This document shows positions 1 to 6,957 of a stretch of 18,963 nt of DNA, piece by piece. This stretch comes from Acidobacteriaceae bacterium (GTDB taxonomy: Bacteria; Acidobacteriota; Terriglobia; Terriglobales; Acidobacteriaceae). The position numbers were made by a program, and so were the translations under genes. The DNA lies in assembly GCA_030042915.1 (NCBI GenBank), contig JASHYS010000468.1, forward strand, positions 1-18,963, in the 5' to 3' direction. The stretch's first letter is position 1; each line of letters starts with the position of its first letter. Under the pieces are notes generated by a model, which was given only the letters and a program-made list of their open reading frames with translations, searched no databases and was not told the origin of the DNA.

Positions 1-435
1 CTCCACAAGCTCATGCGCCTCTACCGCCGCAAAGCCGCGCTCTACCCCCATCTCTACCAGCTCCGCGGCCTCGGTCCCATTCGCTCCATCCGCGAGTTCG
101 ATCAGAAGATCGTTGCGCCCTGCTGCGGCTTCCGCGATGCCGACGACTACTACTACCGCGCTGCCAGCGCCCGCGTCATCGATCGCATCGCCGTGCCCAC
201 GCTCGTTCTCCAAGCCCAGGACGATCCCTTCATCCGGCTTTTTCCTGAAACTCGCGCGCATCTCCTCGCCAATCCCCACATCGCCTTTGTCGAAACCAGC
301 CACGGCGGCCACTGCGCCTTCCTTTCGCGCCGTTCTCCGTCCGGCATCCACTGGGCCGAAACCTCCGTTATCCGCTTTCTTCAGGCCGCTCTCGCCCATA
401 CGCCTCCCATTTCCGCCCAGGAGTACGCGTGTTAG
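1..435 (+). CDS. YheT-like alpha/beta-fold hydrolase, 3' part only
   Basis: The reading frame is open from the window edge, so the gene starts upstream and only about 144 C-terminal residues are visible. The run GFRDADDYYYRAASA followed by IAVPTLVLQAQDDPFI and SHGGHCAFL matches the C-terminal half of the YheT/EMB8-type serine hydrolases. In that family the Asp of the QDDP segment (codons near 220-225) and the His of GGHC (codon 310-312) complete a Ser-His-Asp triad whose Ser would lie upstream of the window. These are predicted cytosolic esterases of unclear natural substrate. The gene ends 42 bp before a tRNA gene and has no evident link to the polysaccharide genes that follow. The family call is firm; the biological role is unknown. 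Confidence 0.8.
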   Translation, partial: LHKLMRLYRRKAALYPHLYQLRGLGPIRSIREFDQKIVAPCCGFRDADDYYYRAASARVIDRIAVPTLVLQAQDDPFIRLFPETRAHLLANPHIAFVETSHGGHCAFLSRRSPSGIHWAETSVIRFLQAALAHTPPISAQEYAC

Positions 436-462
436 CCCATACCTAAGCTCCCACTTCGCAGC

Positions 463-468
463 TACAAT
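463..468 (+). promoter_or_regulatory. possible -10 box of the tRNA gene
   Basis: TACAAT differs from the TATAAT consensus at one position. It ends 9 bp before the first base of the tRNA acceptor stem, a normal distance for a tRNA promoter with a very short 5' leader. I see no convincing -35 box 17 bp upstream, so this is a tentative call. Confidence 0.35.
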
Positions 469-477
469 GAATCGTGG

Positions 478-554
478 GGGCGAGTAGCTCAACTGGATAG
501 AGCACCGGCCTTCTAAGCCGGGGGTTGCGCGTTCAAGTCGCGCCTCGCCTACCA
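478..554 (+). tRNA. tRNA-Arg (anticodon UCU)
   Basis: The sequence folds into a full cloverleaf. The acceptor stem is GGGCGAG (478-484) paired with CTCGCCT (544-550, with one G-U pair). The D stem is GCTC/GAGC (487-490/500-503). The anticodon stem is CCGGC/GCCGG (505-509/517-521) around loop CTTCTAA, so the anticodon TCT (512-514) reads AGA and is charged with arginine. The T stem is GCGCG/CGCGC with loop TTCAAGT. The variable loop is 5 nt. Discriminator A551 is followed by an encoded CCA (552-554). All expected invariant features are present, so it should be functional. It lies just upstream of the gene-free stretch leading into the polysaccharide locus. Confidence 0.95.
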
Positions 555-1089
555 TCAAATCCGCACTCCCTTTCATCACCTACGCAGCAATAGCAGTCGC
601 TTTCACTCCAGGCTGCACATACCCACTGCCCTGTCCCGAGCCGAACTCCCATTGCGCCAGATCATTGAATCTTCGTTGCTTCCAAGAAAACAGAGAGCTT
701 CGGCGCACTCCTGAAATGCCGGATTTCGACCCTGGCCTCTGAGCATGCGCCGGCGACGCCGGTTCCAAATCGGCACATTTCTGCACCACGCGCAGTCGCC
801 CCGTTCCAACAATGGAAGGCGCCGCAATTTCACTCAATTTGGCGCGCCACTCTCACTGTAGTGTTCGCTATACTGCGTTCAATCTTCACTTGCATTGAAC
901 TCTCACTCCGGAAACATCCGACCCAAAAATAAGGGGTGAGTGGCGACCGTTGCGGCTCGTGTATTCACATCGATCTGCTAAGTCGCGATGGCGAAGCCTT
1001 GCCTCTGGAATCGGTTTTCTGCAAAACACCCGGTCACTCGCACGCGGAAGGTTTTCATCATTCCACTGCGCGGTCTTAACGAGGATCAA
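555..1089. other. gene-free leader of the polysaccharide locus
   Basis: About 535 bp between the tRNA and the antiterminator gene hold no coding region that I can support. The short frames here have no recognisable domains. An imperfect inverted repeat lies at 818-848 (10 of 13 positions pairing around loop CACTC). A -10-like TATACT lies at 869-874, followed by a perfect 7-bp inverted repeat at 877-900. The presence of the operon promoter and a long untranslated leader here is inferred from position. A NusG-paralogue antiterminator as first gene fits a leader that acts on the elongating polymerase, but I did not find an ops-like GGCGGTAGC element. Confidence 0.5.
869..900 (+). promoter_or_regulatory. 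candidate -10 box with overlapping operator-like palindrome
   Basis: TATACT (869-874) resembles a -10 box. Three bases later GTTCAAT (877-883) and ATTGAAC (894-900) form a perfect inverted repeat separated by 10 nt. If the -10 is real, transcription would start inside the palindrome, the classic place for a repressor operator. The TetR-type gene at 1776 is an obvious candidate binder, but this is inference. No good -35 box stands at 17 bp. The palindrome could instead form a hairpin in the leader RNA. Confidence 0.3.
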
Positions 1090-1671
1090 ATGTCATCCTT
1101 CGCAGCAGCTATGCCGCCGGCTATCGAGTCCGCGGCCTTTTCATTGAATTCATGGTGTCCTCGAACTGATTCAGAAAATCGACAATGGTTTGCGGCGTTT
1201 ACCGCGCCCCAGGCAGAACGTTCCGTCGCCAGGCACCTGGACGCCTGCGCACTTCAATCCTTTCTGCCCACCTTCGAGACCGTCCATCTCTGGAAAAACC
1301 GCCAGAAGAGAAAGATTGTTCAGCCCCTGTTTCCTTCCTACATATTCGTTTACGTCACCAAAGCCGAACGGCGCCTCGTTTTCCGCGCCCCCGGCCTTCT
1401 CCGGCTGGTGGGGGGCGCGCAAGGCCCGATTGCCATTCCCGGCGCCGAGATCGACCTGCTTCGCTCCGCGGCCTCCCGCAATCGCCTCGAGCCGTTGACA
1501 AGCCCCGTCCCGGGCCAGCGCGTCCGCATCAAAACCGGGCCCATGCAAGGTGTGGCGGGCACGCTCGTGCGCAAAAAAAACGGCCTGCGCTTCGTTCTAA
1601 CCATCAGTCTCATCAATCAGCATGCGGCGCTCGAAGTCAACGCCGATGACGTTGAACCGGCCGGCAACTAG
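1090..1671 (+). CDS. NusG-like transcription antiterminator, UpxY/RfaH type
   Basis: This 193-residue protein has the NusG architecture. An N-terminal NGN domain covers about residues 31-120, with QWFAAFTAPQAE at its start and the hallmark LFPSYIFVYV near residue 80. A C-terminal KOW domain covers about 142-185 (GQRVRIKTGPMQGVAGTLV). NusG paralogues of this kind (UpxY, RfaH, LoaP) bind elongating RNA polymerase and let it read through terminators in long polysaccharide operons. As first gene of the locus it probably does this in cis. I chose ATG 1090 because GAGGA (1081-1085) precedes it and the NGN domain begins about 30 residues later. An in-frame ATG at 988 would add 34 unconserved-looking residues without a ribosome site. 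The stop is followed by about 100 bp before the TetR gene. Confidence 0.88.
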   Translation: MSSFAAAMPPAIESAAFSLNSWCPRTDSENRQWFAAFTAPQAERSVARHLDACALQSFLPTFETVHLWKNRQKRKIVQPLFPSYIFVYVTKAERRLVFRAPGLLRLVGGAQGPIAIPGAEIDLLRSAASRNRLEPLTSPVPGQRVRIKTGPMQGVAGTLVRKKNGLRFVLTISLINQHAALEVNADDVEPAGN

Positions 1672-1775
1672 CCGTTACTGAAGCCTGTAACCGCGCCATT
1701 GCCCTTGCCGCCCCGGCGCCTTCCAGAGGCCGTCGCCCTGTTCCGCCGCGCGATGGTGCGGTGCCACAAAATCCA

Positions 1776-2465
1776 ATGCCACTAACTCCCGAAAATCCTG
1801 CCCCCCGGGAACGAATCATACGCGCTGCGGTTTCGCTGTACTCACAGCAGGGGTATTACGGAACCGGAACCCGCGATATTGCGCGGCTGGCGGAAGTCAG
1901 CGAAGTTACGCTGTTCCGCTATTTCGAACATAAAGAGGATACGTTTGTCGCCGCGCTTCATTCCTGCTATCAATCCGTGGAATCCCGGTTCAAGACGCTC
2001 AATCGCAATATGGACGGGCGAGCCCCGGAAGAGGTTCTGCCCAAGATCGTCAACTTGTTGGTGGATATTTCCACTTTCTCGCCTGAGTTGTTGAAGCTGG
2101 TTGGTGTCGCGGTGATCGAGTTGCGCGGTAAGTACCAGGAGATGTGTTACCGTCTCGTGGCTCCCCTGCTTACCGGCATCACAACTTATCTGAAACTCAA
2201 CATCGAAAACGGCAAATTGCGCAATCTGAACCCGGCCATTGTTACGGCGGCGATGGCGCTGACGATTATGGCCAAGCCCGAACTTTCGCGTTTCATCGAA
2301 GGCAGCGAGCTGTCGGCGATGAATGGACGCGAGACGCTCGAGAAGTTCTCCTCGTTTTGGAGCGGGGTGCTGATTCCGCCAGGTTCTGCAAGCCTTTCCC
2401 TACCCATCCCGGAAGGTGAAAGAGAGAAGGAGGATCCGCGATGCGCAGAAGAATCATCACGGTAA
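1776..2465 (+). CDS. TetR/AcrR-family transcriptional regulator
   Basis: The 229-residue product begins with a canonical TetR DNA-binding domain. RERIIRAAVSLYSQQGYYG is helix 1, and residues 31-50 (TRDIARLAEVSEVTLFRYF) are the helix-turn-helix, leading into HKEDTF. The remainder is a helical ligand/dimer domain with no recognisable specificity. Such proteins are dimeric repressors released by a small ligand. The start is uncertain: GTG 1761 is in frame and adds five residues, and neither start has a clear ribosome site. The gene ends in a very hydrophilic tail (EREKEDPR) whose codons contain the ribosome site of the next gene, and it overlaps that gene by 25 nt. Co-transcription with the polysaccharide genes suggests that it regulates them; the operator and ligand are unknown. 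Confidence 0.88.
   Translation: MPLTPENPAPRERIIRAAVSLYSQQGYYGTGTRDIARLAEVSEVTLFRYFEHKEDTFVAALHSCYQSVESRFKTLNRNMDGRAPEEVLPKIVNLLVDISTFSPELLKLVGVAVIELRGKYQEMCYRLVAPLLTGITTYLKLNIENGKLRNLNPAIVTAAMALTIMAKPELSRFIEGSELSAMNGRETLEKFSSFWSGVLIPPGSASLSLPIPEGEREKEDPRCAEESSR
2427..2433 (+). promoter_or_regulatory. strong Shine-Dalgarno site inside the TetR gene
   Basis: AAGGAGG lies 7 nt before ATG 2441 and fixes that start. It sits within the last codons of the TetR gene, so the dehydratase gene is probably translationally coupled to the regulator. It is by far the best ribosome site in the cluster, where most starts have none. Confidence 0.8.
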
Positions 2466-4432
2466 TCAACAGCAACGCGGCGCGATGGATCCTCTTGCTT
2501 GCCGCGCAGGCTTCCATTTTCGTCGTGAGCGGTGCAGCCGCGTTCCTGCTGCGCTTCGATTTTCGCCCGTCTCCGCCGGTTCTGCGCCAAATGGCCTTCG
2601 CCCTCCCCATTTGGGTGGTGGTCAAGAGCCTGGGCTTCCAGTTCTCCAGGCTCAACCGCAGAGGCCTGCGCTATGTTTCCATTCCCGACGTCTCTCGCCT
2701 GCTCATCGCCAACTGCGCGGCATCGGCCCTCAGTTGCCTGGTGATTTCCATCGTGGTCCCGCAAAAGCTCCCGCATTCCATTTTTGTGAACGACCTGCTG
2801 ATCTCCCTCCTGAGCACCACGGGGCTTCGCGTGGTGGTGCGCATGGTCGCAGAGACCACGCAGCAGGTACGCCTCGCCGCCGAGGGGATCGAGGGCGCCA
2901 CCCCGTCCCCGGCGCCTGAGAAGAGGATCTTCATTTACGGTGCCGGCGATGCAGGCAACACTTTGCTTCGCGAAATCCGCATCAATCCCCGCCTCGCCTA
3001 TCGTGTCTGCGGATTTCTCGACGACGACATCCACAAGCGGGACATGGTGGTTGGCGGCGTCGCGGTGCGTGGCGGCGCAGAGGCCATCCGCAAACTCGTT
3101 CAGGAACACCAGGTCGAGTTGATCCTGATTGCCATTCCTTCCGCGACCGGCCCTGAGATGGCGCGCATCCTGTCGTGTTGCCATGCGGCGGGCGTGGAGT
3201 GCAAGACCGTGCCCGGTCTGGGCGAGATGATTGCAGGCGGCAGCCTGGTGGGCCAGATCCGCGACGTGGCCGAACAGGATCTGCTGGGACGAACTCCGGT
3301 GCGCCTTCAGGAAAACGCCATTCGCGGCACGCTGGAAGGCAAGATTGCGCTGGTCACGGGAGCCGCCGGCTCCATCGGATCCGAGCTTTGCCGCCAGATT
3401 GCCCGCTTCCACCCGGCGGGCATCGTGGGATTCGAGATCGCCGAGTCGCCCCTGTTTGAAATCGATCGTGAAATGCGGCGGATCCATCCTGCCACTCCGT
3501 TCTACCCGGAGATCGGAAGCATCCAGAATCCTCAGCGCCTCGACGATGTGTTTGCCCAGTACCAGCCGGCCATGGTTTTTCATGCCGCGGCTTACAAGCA
3601 TGTCCCGCTGATGGAAAAGCATATCTTTGAGGCCGTCGAGAACAATGTATTCGGAACCTACAACGTGGCCATGGCTGCGGCCCGCCACAATGCCGGCGGC
3701 TTTGTCCTCATCTCCTCCGACAAAGCGGTGCGCCCCACGAACATCATGGGCGCAACCAAGCGGGTGTCGGAACTCCTCCTGCAGACGCTGCAAAACGGTG
3801 GAACCCAATACGTCATGGTCCGCTTCGGCAATGTTCTGGGCTCGAGCGGAAGCGTCATTCCCATCTTCAAAAAGCAGATCGCTGCCGGCGGACCGATCAC
3901 CGTGACCCACCCCAGGATGCGCCGCTTCTTCATGACCATCCCTGAAGCCTGCCAGCTTGTCTTGCAGGCCGCGGCCATCGCCGAAGGGGGGCAGATTTGC
4001 GTGCTCGATATGGGGCAGCCTGTCCGCATCGTCGACCTGGCGCGAAACCTGATCCTCCTCTCCGGGCTCAAGCCGGAAGATGACATTCGCATCGAATTCA
4101 CCGGCATCCGGCCGGGCGAGAAACTCTGCGAAGAATTGAGCACGTTCCTCGAAGATACCGTGCCCACCAACCACAGCAAGATCCGCGTTTATATGGGCCA
4201 TGGGCTGCCCCGGGGAGATCTGGAAGAATTGTTGAATTCCTTACGGGAAATCTGCCGGACCCACGACCTGTGGCGGCTGCTTATGGTTCTCAAAGAAACC
4301 GTTCTCGACTACAACCCCAGCGTCGAACTTCTGCGCCGCGTGGGCAGATCCAAACCAACCCTGACGCCTCTTCCGCCGCCTCCGCGGGTCGGGGCGATGG
4401 CTCCACAAGCGGCGAGATTCGGCCTGCATTAG
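2441..4432 (+). CDS. membrane nucleotide-sugar 4,6-dehydratase, FlaA1/CapD/WbpM/PglF type
   Basis: The 663-residue protein has the full long-form layout. About four hydrophobic segments lie within residues 15-130. A first Rossmann domain has GAGDAG at 167-172. The catalytic extended-SDR domain has GAAGSIG at 307-313 and SSDKAVRPTNIMGATK at 425-440. The catalytic Tyr of ordinary SDRs is Met here (M436, K440), as in WbpM, FlaA1 and PglF, which remove water from UDP-GlcNAc at C4/C6 to give a UDP-4-keto-6-deoxyhexose on the cytoplasmic face. The C-terminal RFFMTIPEA and FTGIRPGEKLCEEL segments are also typical. It probably feeds the aminotransferase at 16384 and the phosphoglycosyl transferase at 12843. 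It overlaps the TetR gene by 25 nt and is 15 nt from the next gene. Substrate and C5 stereochemistry cannot be read from sequence. Confidence 0.93.
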   Translation: MRRRIITVINSNAARWILLLAAQASIFVVSGAAAFLLRFDFRPSPPVLRQMAFALPIWVVVKSLGFQFSRLNRRGLRYVSIPDVSRLLIANCAASALSCLVISIVVPQKLPHSIFVNDLLISLLSTTGLRVVVRMVAETTQQVRLAAEGIEGATPSPAPEKRIFIYGAGDAGNTLLREIRINPRLAYRVCGFLDDDIHKRDMVVGGVAVRGGAEAIRKLVQEHQVELILIAIPSATGPEMARILSCCHAAGVECKTVPGLGEMIAGGSLVGQIRDVAEQDLLGRTPVRLQENAIRGTLEGKIALVTGAAGSIGSELCRQIARFHPAGIVGFEIAESPLFEIDREMRRIHPATPFYPEIGSIQNPQRLDDVFAQYQPAMVFHAAAYKHVPLMEKHIFEAVENNVFGTYNVAMAAARHNAGGFVLISSDKAVRPTNIMGATKRVSELLLQTLQNGGTQYVMVRFGNVLGSSGSVIPIFKKQIAAGGPITVTHPRMRRFFMTIPEACQLVLQAAAIAEGGQICVLDMGQPVRIVDLARNLILLSGLKPEDDIRIEFTGIRPGEKLCEELSTFLEDTVPTNHSKIRVYMGHGLPRGDLEELLNSLREICRTHDLWRLLMVLKETVLDYNPSVELLRRVGRSKPTLTPLPPPPRVGAMAPQAARFGLH

Positions 4433-4447
4433 AAAACCCACGAGCAA

Positions 4448-6811
4448 ATGCCTCCCATGACCAACAAGTATTCGGCTTGCTGCCTTCTCTTTGCGTTTTG
4501 CGCCCTCCTTTCGGCGGCGGCGATGGCCGCGGCTCAGGAGGCTAGCGATCCATCCTGCCCGCTTCCCGCCAACTGTCCCGACACCGGAGCCGCTCCCGCT
4601 GATCCGAACGGCGCCACCATCCCCACCGTTTCCGGGGGCGCCCTGGTCATTGTCGGAGATGATCGAACTCGATCCGCTACCGTAAGGGCGCCTGATCTGG
4701 CCCGTTCCCAAGGCGGTTCCTCCAATGCTTCTTTGCCTGCCGGCGAATTGACCGCGCCGTCGTCTTCAAGGATCGCCGGGCCGCTCACTGCGCGATCGGA
4801 ATTCGAGTTGTTTGCCGAGGACGCCGCCGGCCGGCCCCTCGAGGTATACGGACGGCAATTGTTTAACGAGGTTCCCACCACCTTCGCTCCCATGGACCGC
4901 ATTCCCGTGCCGGCAGACTATGTGGTCGGCCCGGGAGACGAGCTCATGATTCGCGTGTGGGGAAAAATCGACCTCGAATCCTCGGTCACCGTCGACAGGA
5001 ACGGCCAGATCTTCCTGCCCAGGGTGGGAGCGCTCAGTGTGGCAGGGCTCCAGTACCAGCAGCTTGAAGGCTTCCTCGCGTCTGCCATTGGCAATTTATA
5101 TAAAGGTTTCGAACTCAACGTCACCATGGGCCAGCTGCGTTCCATCCAGGTTTACGTTCTGGGCAGTGCGCGCCAGCCCGGTGTTTATACCGTGAGTTCG
5201 CTCAGCACGCTGGTCAATGCGCTGTTTGTCTGCGGGGGCCCTTCGGCCACCGGTTCAATGCGGCATATTCAGCTGCGCCGCAATAACCAGCTGCTGACGG
5301 AATTGGATATCTATGACCTGTTGCGCAGCGGCGACAGATCGCACGACGTCCAGCTGCTGCCCGGCGATGTCATTTACATTCCTCCTGTCGGCCCGCAGGT
5401 GGCCATCATGGGAAGCGTGAATGAGCCGGGTATCTATGAATTGAAGGGCGAGACCACCGTGGCCGCGGCGTTCAAGAGCGCCGGCGATGTCTCCAACCTG
5501 GCCACGACCGATCGCGTGCTTTTGGAGCGCGTCGAAGATCATAGACGGCGGCGTGTTGACGATTTTTCCCTGAATGCGGCAGGACTGGCGCGCCTCCTCA
5601 ACGACGGCGACATGCTGCAGGTCTTTCCCATCTCGCCCGAGTTCGAAAACACGGTCACGCTCAGGGGCAATGTGGCCTCGCCGGGCCGCTTTCCCTGGCA
5701 TGAGGGGCTGCGCGTTTCCGATTTGATTCCATCCCGGGATTTTCTCGTCACGCGCGATTACTGGAAGCGCCAGAACCACGTTGCCGAGAATGTGCGCGAC
5801 ATGATGACCGATCTGTCGCAGGACACGGCAGAGATCAATTGGGACTATGCGGCCATTCAGCGGCTCGACGAGCTCGACCTGAGCACGCGGCTGATCCCCT
5901 TTAACCTGGCCAACGCCATCGAACATCCGGCTTCTTCCGACAATCAGATCCTGAAGCCGGGAGACGTCATCACCATCTTCTCCAGAAAGGATCTGCCGCT
6001 GCCTGAAGACAGGCATGCCTCCTTCGTGCGCATTACCGGAGAAGTGAACGTTCCCGGCGTTTACCGCATCCGTCCCGGGGAGAACTTGCGTGAATTGGTG
6101 GAGCGCGCGGGCGGCCTTACCTCGCATTCGTACCTTTATGCTTCTCAGTTCACGCGCGAATCCACCCGCCGCATTGAGCAGCAGCAGCTCCAGCTCTCCA
6201 TTCAACGCATGCAAACCGACCTCGAATCGCAGCTCGCCGCGGGAGCAGCTTCCTCCATGTCCGGCGCCCTGGCCGCGCAGGTATCAGGGCAAAATGCCCT
6301 GGAACAGCAAAGTCAGCTGAAAACCGAAAAAGACCTCATCGATCAGCTCAGTGGAGCTCAACCCACGGGGCGCGTGGTTCTCGGTCTCAGGCCCGACGCG
6401 CGCGCGGTGGCCGACATCCCCGAGTTTCCGCTCGAAGACGGCGACAGTTTCTATATTCCCCCGACGCTCGGAACCATCCAGGTGAGCGGCGAAGTCTACA
6501 ACGTCAATGCCTTTCGCTACCAGCCCAGGAAGCGGCTGGGCTCCTACCTCAGAGACTCCGGAGGACCGGCCAGGACGGCGGATGTGCGACGCATCTTCCT
6601 TATCCGCGCCGATGGCACGGTGGTCAGCCGTCAGACTCAGGGTGCATCCTGGTCGGGCGATTTTGATCGCATTGTGCTCATGCCGGGAGACGCCATTGTG
6701 GTTCCCCCCAGGCTGAAGCTTTCTTCCGGCTTTATGGCCCAGCTGCCCCTGATTACCCAGTTACTTTCTCAATCCGCCATGACGGGCGCCATCCTCAGCC
6801 TTGTTAACTAA
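4448..6811 (+). CDS. outer-membrane polysaccharide export (OPX) protein with several SLBB domains
   Basis: The 787-residue precursor starts with a Sec signal peptide (hydrophobic core about residues 10-26, AMAAAQ cleavage region). No lipobox cysteine follows, so unlike Wza it is probably not lipidated. The poly-export domain has YVVGPGDELMIRVWG at 158-172. Five SLBB-type segments then begin near residues 232 (VYVLGSARQPGVY), 318 (VAIMGSVNEPGIY), 403 (VTLRGNVASPGRF), 527 (VRITGEVNVPGVY) and 678 (QVSGEVYNVNAF). A Gln-rich stretch lies at about 577-640, and a hydrophobic C-terminal segment could cross the outer membrane. It would form the periplasmic/outer-membrane conduit and work with the co-polymerase encoded next. 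ATG 4457 is an alternative start. The 3' end is copied in the following intergenic DNA. Confidence 0.92.
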   Translation: MPPMTNKYSACCLLFAFCALLSAAAMAAAQEASDPSCPLPANCPDTGAAPADPNGATIPTVSGGALVIVGDDRTRSATVRAPDLARSQGGSSNASLPAGELTAPSSSRIAGPLTARSEFELFAEDAAGRPLEVYGRQLFNEVPTTFAPMDRIPVPADYVVGPGDELMIRVWGKIDLESSVTVDRNGQIFLPRVGALSVAGLQYQQLEGFLASAIGNLYKGFELNVTMGQLRSIQVYVLGSARQPGVYTVSSLSTLVNALFVCGGPSATGSMRHIQLRRNNQLLTELDIYDLLRSGDRSHDVQLLPGDVIYIPPVGPQVAIMGSVNEPGIYELKGETTVAAAFKSAGDVSNLATTDRVLLERVEDHRRRRVDDFSLNAAGLARLLNDGDMLQVFPISPEFENTVTLRGNVASPGRFPWHEGLRVSDLIPSRDFLVTRDYWKRQNHVAENVRDMMTDLSQDTAEINWDYAAIQRLDELDLSTRLIPFNLANAIEHPASSDNQILKPGDVITIFSRKDLPLPEDRHASFVRITGEVNVPGVYRIRPGENLRELVERAGGLTSHSYLYASQFTRESTRRIEQQQLQLSIQRMQTDLESQLAAGAASSMSGALAAQVSGQNALEQQSQLKTEKDLIDQLSGAQPTGRVVLGLRPDARAVADIPEFPLEDGDSFYIPPTLGTIQVSGEVYNVNAFRYQPRKRLGSYLRDSGGPARTADVRRIFLIRADGTVVSRQTQGASWSGDFDRIVLMPGDAIVVPPRLKLSSGFMAQLPLITQLLSQSAMTGAILSLVN

Positions 6812-6957
6812 ACCCCACGCACCTCGAGCCACAACCACCATGATTGCTGCCACGCCCGGAATTCATGAAGCGGGTACCATCCTGAGCCTTCTCAACTAAC
6901 CCCACTCACCGCGAGCCACAACCACCATGATTGCTGCTACGCCCGAAATTCGTGAAA
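6783..6957 (+). repeat. imperfect 87-bp tandem duplication of a gene junction
   Basis: Unit 1 (6783-6870) contains the last codons of the OPX gene, its TAA, the spacer CGAGCCACAACCACC and an ATG with GATTGCTGC. Unit 2 (6871-6957) repeats this with about ten substitutions and one deleted base, and its ATG (6927) is the real start of the co-polymerase gene. The two ATGs lie 87 bp apart, and the upstream parts of the units lie 88 bp apart. The divergence shows that the event is not very recent. Confidence 0.92.
6840..6899 (+). other. 19-codon hybrid mini-ORF created by the junction duplication
   Basis: ATG 6840 opens a frame that reads MIAATPGIHEAGTILSLLN and stops at TAA 6897. Its first residues copy the start of the downstream co-polymerase (MIAATPEIRE) and its last residues copy the end of the upstream OPX protein (GAILSLVN). 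It is therefore a relic of duplication and not an independent gene family. Because it keeps the same spacer before its ATG as the real gene, ribosomes may initiate on it and could alter translation of the gene 28 nt downstream. No ribosome site is visible and product function is not expected. Confidence 0.45.

Noticed and set aside
988..1089. Longer start of the antiterminator at ATG 988
   Set aside because: There is no ribosome site, and the added residues precede any NusG-like sequence; ATG 1090 has GAGGA upstream.
1495..1523. TTGACA inside the antiterminator gene as a promoter
   Set aside because: No -10-like sequence lies 16-18 bp downstream, and the hexamer is explained by the coding sequence.
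2186..4201. 671-codon open frame on the minus strand
   Set aside because: It is antisense to the clear dehydratase gene. The product is low-complexity, rich in His, Arg, Gly, Asp and Ala, with no domain, as expected from a shadow frame in GC-rich codons.
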